A stretch of DNA of 64,000 nt from JACMRP01 sp047302465 (GTDB lineage Bacteria; Bdellovibrionota; Bdellovibrionia; Bdellovibrionales; Bdellovibrionaceae): NCBI RefSeq assembly GCF_047302465.1, contig NZ_CP178621.1:2790001-2854000 (forward strand), given 5' to 3'. The first letter of the stretch is position 1. Each line of letters starts with the position of its first letter. The position numbers were made by a program, and so were the translations under genes. Below are positions 8,538 through 16,185 of this stretch, in pieces. The notes under the pieces were generated by a model. That model saw only the letters and a program-made list of their open reading frames with translations. It did not search any database and was not told where the DNA came from.

Positions 8538-9721
8538 CCTCTCTTGACCAGCCACAACATATCAATTCTGAAGACTATAGCCTGTTAGCACCGGGGCCGG
8601 TCAGTTTGCACCCAGAAGTCCGTAAAACTTTGGCGCTGCCGATGATCCATCACCGCACACCTGAGTTTGATAAAATCCTTGCCCGTGTTTTACAGGGTTT
8701 GAAAAGGATCTTCCAAACTCAACAAAACGTCTACATGCATTCTTCCACAGGCAGTGGCGGAATGGAGTCTTTGCTCGTCAACGTTTTAAGTCCTGGCGAT
8801 AAAGTGATTGCTATTGTTTCGGGCAAATTTGGCGAACGTTGGGCGCAGATGGCTGAAGTCTTCGGCGCCAAAGTGATTATTCACAACGTAAATTGGGGAG
8901 AAGCTGCGAAAGCTTCTGACATTCAAACTCTTTTGCAACAGCACCCCGACACACGTGCAGTTCTCTGCCAAGCTTGTGAAACAAGCACGGCTGTCACAAA
9001 TCCTATTCGCGAACTCGGAGCATTGACGGCATCAATGCCGAACACTTTATTTTTGGTAGACGCGATCACTGCACTGGGCGCATTTCCTCTGCCAATGGAT
9101 GAATGGAAAATTGATGGCATCGTCGCGGGCTCGCAAAAAGCGTTGATGTTGCCAACGGGTTTAAGCTTTGTGGCCTTCTCTAAAAAAGCAGAAGGATTTT
9201 TCGACAAAGCCACTTGCCCACGTTTCTATTTTGATATTCGTCGTGAGAAAAAAGCCAATGCAGCCGGAGAAACTTTCTTTAGTTCTTCAGTGGCGCTAGT
9301 GCGCGCTCTTGATGTGGTCTTGAGTTTGGTTGAAAAACAAGGCTTAGAAAAACTTTTTGCTGCAAACCATCGCCGCGCTGAAGTGACTCGTATTTTTGCG
9401 CAAAAATTAGGCTTTGGCCTTTATGCAAAATCACCAAGCGATTCTGTGACTGCCCTCACCGTCCCAGCAAATATGGATGGACAAAAAATCCGTCTGCATC
9501 TCGAGGAAAAACACAATATCACCATCATGGGTGGACAGGATCAGGCGAAGGGTAAAATCATTCGCGTTGGTCATATGGGTTATATCCAAGATTTCGAAAT
9601 GCTAAGACTGTTTGAGGCCTTAGGAAAAACTCTGCAGCATTTCGATGTGAATTCAATCAGCAATGAAAAAATCCAAAGCGTTGTTGCTGAAGCCAAAGCG
9701 TGGCTGGAAAGCCATTCATGA
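8534..9721 (+). CDS. Class V pyridoxal-phosphate aminotransferase (serine-pyruvate/alanine-glyoxylate type)
   Basis: 395 residues. The N-terminal LLAPGPVSLHPEVRKTL and the HRTPEFDKIL motif are typical of the alanine-glyoxylate/serine-pyruvate branch. The PLP-binding aspartate lies in FLVDAITALGAFPL and the Schiff-base lysine in GSQKALMLP (near residue 202). The next gene, overlapping by ATGA, is a phosphoglycerate-dehydrogenase homologue, so the pair probably makes or interconverts serine and glycine in the cytoplasm. It could also be a phosphoserine aminotransferase substitute; substrate cannot be fixed from sequence. Confidence 0.9.
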   Translation: MTSLDQPQHINSEDYSLLAPGPVSLHPEVRKTLALPMIHHRTPEFDKILARVLQGLKRIFQTQQNVYMHSSTGSGGMESLLVNVLSPGDKVIAIVSGKFGERWAQMAEVFGAKVIIHNVNWGEAAKASDIQTLLQQHPDTRAVLCQACETSTAVTNPIRELGALTASMPNTLFLVDAITALGAFPLPMDEWKIDGIVAGSQKALMLPTGLSFVAFSKKAEGFFDKATCPRFYFDIRREKKANAAGETFFSSSVALVRALDVVLSLVEKQGLEKLFAANHRRAEVTRIFAQKLGFGLYAKSPSDSVTALTVPANMDGQKIRLHLEEKHNITIMGGQDQAKGKIIRVGHMGYIQDFEMLRLFEALGKTLQHFDVNSISNEKIQSVVAEAKAWLESHS

Positions 9722-10707
9722 AAAAGAAAATTCTCATTACGGATCGCTTCGCGCAAGACGTATTTTTGTATTTGAATCAGCAATCACAATTTGAAGTGAT
9801 TCGCTCGGACTCTCCGATGCATTTGCCTTTAGAACATGTCGTAAATGCCCACGCACTGATCATTCGTAGCCGTACTCCAATCAACGAAGAGCTTCTTAAA
9901 AAAGCTCGCAACCTGCAGGTGATTATCACTGCCACAAGCGGCTTTGATCACATTGATCTTGAGGCCACACAAAAATGGGGTGTGACAGTCATGCACACTC
10001 CAAGTGCCAATATCGAAAGTGCTGCGCAGTTGACTCTGGGCTTGGTGCTTTCTTGCGCCAATAATTTGTCGCAAGCCCATCGCATGATGAAGGCCGGAGA
10101 CTGGAACCGCGAACAATTGGTAGGTATTGAACTAAGTGGTCGCACCTATGGCGTCGTTGGCCTTGGTCGCATTGGAACTCGTGTCGCACAATTGGTACAA
10201 GCGTTCGGCATGAATGTGATCGCTTTTGACCCCTACCAAGAAGACGAACACTTTGAAAAACACAAAGTGACTCGCTTGAGTTACGAAGAGGTTTTAAAGA
10301 CCGCTGATATTCTAAGCTTTCACGTTCCGAAAACATTGGAAACAGATTACATGTTGAATCGCTCGCACTTCGAGTACATTCACCGTGGGATTATTTTGAT
10401 CAACACCTCACGAGGATCCGTGATCCACGAGCTAGATTTGTGCGAGGCCATTGAGCAAGGTTGGATTCGTTCGGTGGGACTTGATGTCTTTGAAAAAGAG
10501 CCTCTGCAACGCACGTCAAAACTTCTGACTTATCAAAATCTTGTTTTAACGCCGCACATTGGAGCCACCACTGAGGATGCTTTCTATAAGGCATCTAACA
10601 TTGCTGCTCAAAAATTAGTCGGATTTTTCCTAGATGGGTCCACTTCAGACACACTTCCGCCCCAAGTTCCCTGGTATGGTGCAACACCATTTAAATCTGA
10701 CACTTGA
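9718..10707 (+). CDS. D-3-phosphoglycerate dehydrogenase-like 2-hydroxyacid dehydrogenase
   Basis: 329 residues starting at ATG 9718, which overlaps the aminotransferase TGA as ATGA. It has the full D-isomer 2-hydroxyacid dehydrogenase layout: an N-terminal substrate lobe (VNAHALIIRSRTPINEELL), the NAD motif VVGLGRIGTRVAQLVQAFG, the arginine in NTSRGSVIHELDL, the glutamate in VGLDVFEKEPL and the catalytic histidine in LTPHIGATTEDA. It lacks the C-terminal ACT and intervening domains of long SerA, so it is the short form without serine feedback control. Pairing with a class V aminotransferase favours serine biosynthesis. Confidence 0.88.
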   Translation: MKKKILITDRFAQDVFLYLNQQSQFEVIRSDSPMHLPLEHVVNAHALIIRSRTPINEELLKKARNLQVIITATSGFDHIDLEATQKWGVTVMHTPSANIESAAQLTLGLVLSCANNLSQAHRMMKAGDWNREQLVGIELSGRTYGVVGLGRIGTRVAQLVQAFGMNVIAFDPYQEDEHFEKHKVTRLSYEEVLKTADILSFHVPKTLETDYMLNRSHFEYIHRGIILINTSRGSVIHELDLCEAIEQGWIRSVGLDVFEKEPLQRTSKLLTYQNLVLTPHIGATTEDAFYKASNIAAQKLVGFFLDGSTSDTLPPQVPWYGATPFKSDT

Positions 10708-10775
10708 GTTCTTGCCAGTCCTCGACGGATGGTGGAATCTTTTTGTGAATCCACTCACAACTGAAGAGGTATCAA

Positions 10776-12074
10776 GTGTCTGGGACAGTCGTAGTCGGTG
10801 CTCAATGGGGCGACGAAGGTAAAGGCAAGCTCGTCGACGTTTTTGCCGCTAATGCAGATTTTGTTGTTCGCTATCAAGGTGGCGCTAACGCCGGTCATAC
10901 TCTGGTCGTTAATGGCATCAAGACCGTTTTGCACTTAGTGCCTTCAGGCATTCTTCATCCCGACACAACTTGCGTAGTAACTTCTGGAGTGGTTGTCGAC
11001 GTCTTTGGAATTCTCGACGAGATCAAAAAGCTCAAAGACAATGGTCATCTGCAAAATCCAAAACAACTTATGATTTCTGATTCTGCTACTGCGATCCTTC
11101 CTTATCACAAGGCTTTGGATGCGGCTCGCGAGGACGAACTGTCTGACGAGAAAATCGGAACTACAGGCCGCGGAATCGGTCCTGCCTATGAAGACCGCGC
11201 TTCTCGCCGTGCGATTCTGATTGGTGATCTTTATGATCGCGAGTCTTTGAAAAAGAAATTGGAACTTGGTCTTCGCGAAAAAAACTATCTGATTGAAAAT
11301 TACTACAAAGGCCAACCTTTCAAAATCGATACTTTGATGAAAGATCTTGAATCCGTTGCCAAAGAACTTGAGCCTTATCGCTGCCGTGATACTTCGTCTG
11401 TGATTGCAAAAGCACTTAAAGGTGGCAAACGCGTGTTGTTTGAAGGCGCTCAAGGAACGATGCTTGATTTGATGCACGGAACTTATCCGTACGTTACAAG
11501 CTCTTCGACTCTTGCGGGTTCTGCCTGCGTGGGTGCTGGGATTGGTCCAACTCATATTCAAAAAGTTATCGGTGTGTTTAAGGCCTACACCACTCGCGTG
11601 GGTTCGGGTCCTTTCCCGACAGAACTTCATGATGAGATCGGCAAAAAAATCCAAATGGATGGTAACGAGTTCGGTTCAACAACCGGCCGTTCACGCCGTT
11701 GTGGCTGGTTGGATCTTGTGGCGTTGAAGTACGCAATTCGCGTGAATGGTGTCACGAACTTGGCTTTGATGAAGCTGGATGTTCTTTCAGGACACGAGCG
11801 CATCGGGATTTGCACAGGTTATAAGATCAATGGCGAATCTATCAGCGAGCTTCCACCAAACTCTTACGAGCTTGAAAAAGTGGAACCAGTGATCGAGTAC
11901 CTTCCAGGCTGGAAAGAGGACATTTCAAAGCTTACGACTTTGAAAGATCTTCCACGTGCCACGATGAATTTCATTGATTACATCGTGACTCAGTTGGGAA
12001 CTCCGGTGGACGTGATCTCTATCGGTCCTGGTCGTGATCAAACTCTGTGGGTAAAACCACTTTTCACAAAATAA
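10776..12074 (+). CDS. purA: Adenylosuccinate synthetase
   Basis: 432 residues, full length. It joins IMP and aspartate with GTP in AMP synthesis. The phosphate loop GAQWGDEGKGK follows directly after the start; the GANAGHT, GTTGRGIGPAYEDRASR and GSTTGRSRRCGWLD motifs of the active site are all intact. Start is GTG 10776 behind AGAGGT. It follows the serA-like gene by 68 bases on the same strand and converges on the GGCT-like gene, whose stop lies one base away. Confidence 0.98.
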   Translation: MSGTVVVGAQWGDEGKGKLVDVFAANADFVVRYQGGANAGHTLVVNGIKTVLHLVPSGILHPDTTCVVTSGVVVDVFGILDEIKKLKDNGHLQNPKQLMISDSATAILPYHKALDAAREDELSDEKIGTTGRGIGPAYEDRASRRAILIGDLYDRESLKKKLELGLREKNYLIENYYKGQPFKIDTLMKDLESVAKELEPYRCRDTSSVIAKALKGGKRVLFEGAQGTMLDLMHGTYPYVTSSSTLAGSACVGAGIGPTHIQKVIGVFKAYTTRVGSGPFPTELHDEIGKKIQMDGNEFGSTTGRSRRCGWLDLVALKYAIRVNGVTNLALMKLDVLSGHERIGICTGYKINGESISELPPNSYELEKVEPVIEYLPGWKEDISKLTTLKDLPRATMNFIDYIVTQLGTPVDVISIGPGRDQTLWVKPLFTK

Positions 12075-12075
12075 T

Positions 12076-12600
12076 CTATTTCGCTTTTGAACGAAGGCTT
12101 TGAATGTACTCAGTGGGCAAGCCTGCCTGCTGAGCTCCATCAATCAAGGCTTCGATGTATCTTTCGCTGATAGGCCCTTCAGTGCTTGCGCGCTGAGGAG
12201 ACGTCACAAACGCCGTTGCCTCAAATTCTTTACCATCCGCTTCGACTTTGATTTTAAGCTCAACGGACATCCCGGTCACGACACCCTCTTTATGTTGCAC
12301 TACGGGCCAATTAACCGCAGGGATTTCAAAAAGACGTCCATACACGGCAGAGCCTTTTTTCTGGCAAAGGCCGGCCACGCGCCCGCCCCACCAGCGTGAT
12401 GGGAAGTCAAAAATCAGATCATAGTCTTTCGCGACGGCTACTTGGCCTTCGGGAAGTTCAAAGAAGTGATAGCTGTGCTCTTCTTTCCATTGCTCAAACG
12501 CATTGCGATCTAAAACCCCAGAGTAAGCGAAGTACAGCTTGTTACCGGTGTCTTTGATTTGGTCGCGGGCATTCATAACTTTGTGGTAGTGAGCATCCAT
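12076..12600 (-). CDS. Gamma-glutamylcyclotransferase-like protein
   Basis: 174 residues. The opening LYFAYSGVLDRNAFEQW resembles the substrate loop YFAYGSNL of the GGCT/AIG2-like fold, and the later GRLFEIPAVNWPVVQHKEGV and EGPISERYIEALIDGAQQAGLPTEYI follow the family pattern, including a C-terminal G-x(4)-GLP helix. Such enzymes release 5-oxoproline from gamma-glutamyl peptides. Substrate unknown. AAAGGA precedes ATG 12600. It converges tail to tail with purA. Confidence 0.7.
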   Translation of the reverse strand: MDAHYHKVMNARDQIKDTGNKLYFAYSGVLDRNAFEQWKEEHSYHFFELPEGQVAVAKDYDLIFDFPSRWWGGRVAGLCQKKGSAVYGRLFEIPAVNWPVVQHKEGVVTGMSVELKIKVEADGKEFEATAFVTSPQRASTEGPISERYIEALIDGAQQAGLPTEYIQSLRSKAK

Positions 12601-12690
12601 AGTGGAGTCCTTTCAAATGATGGGACTAACTTAGCAAAGAGATTGGGCAGAATCAAAATGCCTTCTTAAGCTCAAAGACCTTTAGAAACT

Positions 12691-12709
12691 ACTTCGACGA
12701 AGTCGAAGT
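12691..12709. repeat. Perfect hairpin downstream of the tRNA pair
   Basis: ACTTCGAC and GTCGAAGT pair around a GAA loop. On the leftward strand it lies about 57 bases after tRNA-Glu and is followed by TAGTTTCT, a poor U-tract. It may end or protect the tRNA transcript. Confidence 0.35.
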
Positions 12710-12766
12710 GAATAAGTAAATTTCGAATCAGGCGTAATGCAAATGAAGCAAAGATAGTGAGAAATT

Positions 12767-12842
12767 TGGCGTTCCCAAGGGGATTTGAACCCCTGTATCC
12801 TCCGTGAAAGGGAGGTGTCCTAGGCCCCTAGACGATGGGAAC
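12767..12842 (-). tRNA. tRNA-Glu (anticodon UUC)
   Basis: 76 bases including an encoded CCA. The seven-base acceptor stem GTTCCCA/TGGGAAC, an anticodon stem CCTCC/GGAGG with loop CTTTCAC (anticodon TTC), and the T arm GGGGTTCAAATCCCC are all in place. It follows tRNA-Lys by 29 bases on the same strand. Confidence 0.97.
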
Positions 12843-12871
12843 GTACCTGGAACTAACAGAAAACAAAAAAA

Positions 12872-12947
12872 TGGTGGCTCGCGATGGATTCGAACCATCG
12901 ACCCCTTCATTAAAAGTGAAGTGCTCTACCAGCTGAGCTAGCGAACC
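12872..12947 (-). tRNA. tRNA-Lys (anticodon UUU)
   Basis: 76 bases including an encoded CCA. Acceptor stem GGTTCGC/GCGAGCC with one G-U pair, D arm GCTCAGCTGGTAGAGC, anticodon stem CTTCA/TGAAG with loop CTTTTAA (anticodon TTT), T arm GATGGTTCGAATCCATC. First of a two-gene tRNA transcript. Confidence 0.97.
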
Positions 12948-12967
12948 ACGTGGGTAACAGGTTTGCT

Positions 12968-12996
12968 AATCTCTTAGAAACTGCTCTTTATGTCAA
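12968..12996 (-). promoter_or_regulatory. Promoter of the tRNA-Lys/tRNA-Glu transcript
   Basis: A consensus TTGACA (read leftward, 12996-12991) is followed after 17 bases by GAGATT, a weak -10. The -10 box ends about 20 bases before tRNA-Lys, the right distance for a short precursor leader. The -35 is strong, the -10 is not. Confidence 0.5.
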
Positions 12997-13281
12997 CCCG
13001 AATTATTGAAGAAAAATAAAAATATTCAGGAAATTTTCCAGAACGGAGTCGTCAGAGATAGAAATGCCTAATAAGTTAGCTAAGCTTGCTTAATTATTGA
13101 GCTTTAGCAAACAAGGGAGACTTCAATACTGCTGCAAAAATGGCCGAAGGCAACTATCAGAGGACCGACAGGCACAACAACCTGAGCATCCACTACGAGT
13201 GGCTACCGTACAGAAATTTCCTCTTTATTTCTCATAATATCCAAGATAAGCCCCAATATCTAATCGAACTAAGGTCCGCCT
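12997..13281. other. Gene-free stretch between tRNA-Lys and the ASCH gene
   Basis: A 64-codon rightward frame (13140-13334) runs through here but overlaps the ASCH gene, has no ribosome-binding site and resembles nothing I know. I see no RNA gene or clear repeat. It probably contains the ASCH promoter. Confidence 0.4.
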
Positions 13282-13650
13282 ATGAAATACAAAACACTCT
13301 CTATAGTCCATCCAAGCGGCACCAAGATCGCTAGAGGAGAAAAAACAATCGAAGTGCGTTCATGGCAACCACCTGCAGACTTCATTGGTGACCTCTTAAT
13401 CGTTGAAAATAAGAAGTTCCTCCGCAACGAGGGAGACATCGATCCTGAAGGGATCCCTGTAGCGCTCGTGAAAATTAAAAAAGTCAGAGTGTATGAAGAG
13501 TCGGACATCCCTGCAGCCTGCGCTTCAAGGTGGGAACCAGGATATTTTTCTTGGGAACTCACAGATGTTCGACCACTGCATAGCTCAGCACAAGTTCTTG
13601 CAGCTCGAGGCATCTACGAAATCGAGTTAGACCTTAAGTCTTCCGTTTAA
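13282..13650 (+). CDS. ASCH domain protein
   Basis: 122 residues. The N-terminal HPSGTKIARGEKTIEVRSW matches the ASCH-domain hallmark (a G-x-K-x-x-E-x-R loop on a beta-barrel related to PUA), followed by DLLIVENKKF and VALVKIKKVRVYEE strands. ASCH proteins are RNA-binding or act on modified nucleosides; the exact role of this one is unknown. Its last 50 bases recur, degenerate, at 14380-14433. The stop lies 21 bases from the convergent GNAT gene stop. Confidence 0.78.
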   Translation: MKYKTLSIVHPSGTKIARGEKTIEVRSWQPPADFIGDLLIVENKKFLRNEGDIDPEGIPVALVKIKKVRVYEESDIPAACASRWEPGYFSWELTDVRPLHSSAQVLAARGIYEIELDLKSSV

Positions 13651-13667
13651 TACAAAACCGACAGGAT
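13603..13667. repeat. Left copy of a duplicated convergent-gene junction
   Basis: Bases 13603-13657 match 14380-14433 with about four substitutions and one indel. Read rightward this is the 3' end of the ASCH gene; read leftward it spells S-S-C-R-F-C-I-K-R-K-T-stop, the same C-terminus as the regulator whose stop lies in the right copy. The GNAT gene sits between the copies. Confidence 0.75.
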
Positions 13668-13670
13668 GAC

Positions 13671-14279
13671 TCAAGCTTGCGACGACGGCTTACGTTCCAT
13701 GAAATAATTCATAAGCCCCAAAACCTCGGTTTGATTGATCACGCGATAACCGAACTTCTCGTAAATGGGAACATTCTCCGGGCGATCAGTTTCTAAATAT
13801 CCCATCAGCTTGCGACGATCTAGATCCTCGCAATGCGCGCGAAGCAAGGCACTCCCTACTCCTTTACCTTGGACTTTCGGATCAACACCGATCGGACCAA
13901 AGTGGCTATGCTTCAGCTTAGGATCGTGCGCAGACCAAGCGGAAAGCCACTTCATGATTCTAAGTGAGGATTTCAATCCTAGGTCTCGAATCATTGCAGG
14001 CGCCAACTTCAACTTGTCCAATGCCGGCGGTTGGCATTTTTCAGAGTCCACCCAGTGGGCCATACCGACGATCTCGCCACCAATCTTTGCGACATATCGG
14101 CTCCCATTCATCGTTTGAAGTCCAATCCTGAAAAACGCACGATTTCGTTCAATGCTAGAACTTTCGAGCGCGGCCCGATTTATCGGATTGGTCGCATAGG
14201 CGCGCGCAAGAATATCCAACACTTCCTCCGCCATCTCCGGTGTCATCAATTCGATACTGCAGTTTTCTTTTTCAGACAT
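13671..14279 (-). CDS. GNAT-family N-acetyltransferase
   Basis: 202 residues. Single GNAT domain with the acetyl-CoA-binding motif A at GPIGVDPKVQGKGVGSALLRA (about residues 137-157; the R/Q-x-x-G-x-G/A loop is QGKGVG) and a C-terminal NVPIYEKFGYRV motif B. Acceptor substrate unknown; the arrangement resembles family members that acetylate small metabolites or antibiotics. It lies between the two copies of a 55-bp duplication, so it may be an insertion between once-adjacent ASCH and regulator genes. Confidence 0.82.
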   Translation of the reverse strand: MSEKENCSIELMTPEMAEEVLDILARAYATNPINRAALESSSIERNRAFFRIGLQTMNGSRYVAKIGGEIVGMAHWVDSEKCQPPALDKLKLAPAMIRDLGLKSSLRIMKWLSAWSAHDPKLKHSHFGPIGVDPKVQGKGVGSALLRAHCEDLDRRKLMGYLETDRPENVPIYEKFGYRVINQTEVLGLMNYFMERKPSSQA

Positions 14280-14379
14280 AGTTGGGTTAACCTCGCTTCA
14301 TCAATATTGAGGTCTCCTAAAATTCCCGTCCACTTTTAAATTCAGTCACAGAGCGCCAATTTATAGTTTTTTAGTTGGA

Positions 14380-14443
14380 GCCCGAGGTATCTACGAAATC
14401 AGTTAGACCTTAGGTCTTCCGTTTAATACAAAATCTGCAAGTC
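14380..14443. repeat. Right copy of the duplicated junction
   Basis: Degenerate copy of 13603-13667. It carries the stop codon and last codons of the SufR-like regulator on the leftward strand, and on the rightward strand a non-coding remnant of the ASCH 3' end with a one-base deletion. Confidence 0.75.
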
Positions 14444-15048
14444 GATCCGCCGCGAGCAATACAGCTTTCGAGCTTTACATTCATACCGCCGGAAGCTTTT
14501 TCGATAAATCGAATATCAAAGCGACAAAGTTCCGGATGGGCTTTGGCGACAGAGTGATAAACACAATTGGTTGCTTCAATAATCGCACCTTTTCTGAGGT
14601 CGCTTTGCTTGAGTGTCGCACGATACCCCAGCTCGTTAAGTGCCTTTGCGATTTCACCCATCATCTCGGCTGAAGTCTCTGCGTTTTCGAAACGCGACTT
14701 CATGCTTTCCGATACTTTATCTGCAAGACGCTCCATCATTTTCGTCGTCTTCTGCGAGCCCATTTCTTCTGACAACAGTTCAAGGATGATATTCGAAAGC
14801 CACGAGTATTGTCGCGGGAAGGTTTCGTTGCCTTTTTCTGACAGCATGTAATAGCGACGAGGTCGCCCCACACTCCCCTTTTGGTCCTGATAAGTCAGAA
14901 GACCAAGGCCATCAATTTTGATCAAATGTTCTTTCGCCGCTGTTTTCGTAATCTGAAGATATTCCGCCAACTCATCCAATGTGGCGCCATCATGATGGTC
15001 GAGAAGGTACTCTAGAATCTTTTTTTGATTTTCATGCAGCCCGATCAT
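14410..15048 (-). CDS. SufR-like winged-helix regulator with C-terminal cysteine cluster
   Basis: 212 residues. Residues 1-75 are a winged helix (ATLDELAEYLQITKTAAKEHLIKIDGLGLL, then GRPRRYYMLSEKGNETFP), as in SufR and related regulators. The C-terminal region has five cysteines in the pattern C-x12-C ... C-x8-C-x2-C (NCVYHSVAKAHPELCRFD, ESCIARGGSTCRFC), suitable for an iron-sulfur cluster or other metal. Good ribosome-binding site GGGAGG. No suf genes are nearby; the divergent gene is a four-helix membrane protein, the likely target. Cluster binding is inferred from family and spacing. Confidence 0.75.
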   Translation of the reverse strand: MIGLHENQKKILEYLLDHHDGATLDELAEYLQITKTAAKEHLIKIDGLGLLTYQDQKGSVGRPRRYYMLSEKGNETFPRQYSWLSNIILELLSEEMGSQKTTKMMERLADKVSESMKSRFENAETSAEMMGEIAKALNELGYRATLKQSDLRKGAIIEATNCVYHSVAKAHPELCRFDIRFIEKASGGMNVKLESCIARGGSTCRFCIKRKT

Positions 15049-15063
15049 AAGAGCCTCCCGCCT

Positions 15064-15081
15064 ATTTAAACAATTTAAACA
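15064..15081. promoter_or_regulatory. Tandem 9-base direct repeat in a divergent promoter region
   Basis: ATTTAAACA occurs twice head to tail between the SufR-like regulator and the divergent membrane-protein gene. Each unit contains the palindrome TTTAAA. This is a plausible binding site for the regulator controlling itself and its neighbour. Confidence 0.4.
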
Positions 15082-15149
15082 GTCTTTACCATTTTAATAG
15101 AGAACGCGAAAATAAGCAAAAGAATGAAATTTCCAAACCAGGAGGACTT

Positions 15150-15680
15150 ATGGAAACCACAATCAAATCAGCAACGCTACCAAAGAATCAGATTGATACT
15201 GACTCACGCCCGCTCTTATCGGGCATTATCACCGGGCAAATCGCCGGCCTTATTATGGCTGTGGTTGTCATGTTAGTATTTGCACTCTTCTTAGGAAAGA
15301 GCCCCCTATACCCTGTGCAGGTCATTGGCTCTATGTTATTTGGCGAAACCGCGCTGCCGGATTTTCACCTTGGAGCTCTGCTTGCCGGACTTGTGTTGCA
15401 TCAAGCGGGCCCGTCTCTGCTTTGGGGCGTGATCTATGGCATTCTTGCTAAGAAATTCTCACCGCAAACAACATCCTCAGCGCTCTTACTTGGACTCGCC
15501 GTTGGCGTGATTTCAATGGTCGGGCCGTATGTGCTGATTCCGACTCTTATGAACGCTCTGCATGGTGTTGATATTTGGAATCGCGAAGTTCCAATGCTTT
15601 GGGATTGGGCGGCTCATATCGTCTTTGGAGCTTCTTTCGCCCTCTATCCAAAAGTCGCACAGAAACTTAACGCGCAGTAA
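15150..15680 (+). CDS. Four-helix integral membrane protein of unknown function
   Basis: 176 residues with hydrophobic segments near 24-50, 72-95, 103-130 and 150-170. Conserved-looking features are a Gly-rich first helix (GIITGQIAGLIMAVVVMLVF) and GPSLLWGVIYGIL. I recognise no named family; the layout resembles small inner-membrane proteins annotated as hypothetical. Divergent from the SufR-like regulator with a possible operator between, so its expression may respond to iron, oxygen or redox. Strong AGGAGG site ahead of ATG 15150, strong terminator after. Confidence 0.65.
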   Translation: METTIKSATLPKNQIDTDSRPLLSGIITGQIAGLIMAVVVMLVFALFLGKSPLYPVQVIGSMLFGETALPDFHLGALLAGLVLHQAGPSLLWGVIYGILAKKFSPQTTSSALLLGLAVGVISMVGPYVLIPTLMNALHGVDIWNREVPMLWDWAAHIVFGASFALYPKVAQKLNAQ

Positions 15681-15701
15681 TCCTTATCTTTGAAAAATGC
15701 C

Positions 15702-15740
15702 ACGATGTTTCTCCCACAACAGGAGAAACATCGTTGTTTT
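15702..15740 (+). terminator. Rho-independent terminator after the membrane-protein gene
   Basis: Perfect 13-base arms (15702-15714 and 15722-15734) with a seven-base loop, followed by TGTTTT. It ends the 15150 gene. Confidence 0.75.
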
Positions 15741-15783
15741 CAACAGCAGCCATTTGTGCCACGATTAATTTTCGGAGGCACCC

Positions 15784-16167
15784 ATGGCAGCTAAAAAAGT
15801 ACTTGCGATCGGCTTTGATCCTAACCTACTCGATTTTTCTTCTCCAGAGTTAGCTCCTATGCAACTCAATGCCGAAAAGGTAATGATGGGTCTTAATGCC
15901 GATCAAGACCGCTTAAAAAAACTGGGTTATGATTCGGACCTATGCCTTGTGGATCTCGGCGAAACTGCAGAGAAAACTGTTTCAAATATTTTAAACGCAA
16001 AAAAATATGACTGCGTGCTTATTGGTGCTGGAGTCAGAACAAATCCAAAATTTTTTCTTCTATTTGAAAAATTAATTAATGTCGTCCATGCGGAAGCTCC
16101 TCAAGCTAAGATCTGTTTCAACACAAAGCCAGCTGACACCGCAGAATCCATTCAGCGGTGGGTTTAA
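15784..16167 (+). CDS. Conserved hypothetical protein, alpha/beta fold
   Basis: 127 residues, no signal peptide. Starts KKVLAIGFDPNLLDF and continues with alternating strands and helices (YDCVLIGAGVRTNPKFFLLFEKLINVVH, then KICFNTKPADTAESIQRW). I recall similar short proteins in soil bacteria annotated only as hypothetical; the fold looks receiver- or flavodoxin-like, but phospho-acceptor residues are not evident. It precedes a methyltransferase gene by 18 bases, likely co-transcribed. GGAGG precedes the ATG. Confidence 0.65.
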   Translation: MAAKKVLAIGFDPNLLDFSSPELAPMQLNAEKVMMGLNADQDRLKKLGYDSDLCLVDLGETAEKTVSNILNAKKYDCVLIGAGVRTNPKFFLLFEKLINVVHAEAPQAKICFNTKPADTAESIQRWV

Positions 16168-16185
16168 AGGGAACGGAACTAAGTC

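Noticed and set aside
10944..11654. 236-codon leftward frame inside purA
   Set aside because: Antisense of a fully conserved purA.
13140..13334. 64-codon rightward frame before the ASCH gene
   Set aside because: Overlaps the ASCH start, lacks a ribosome-binding site and shows no recognisable sequence.
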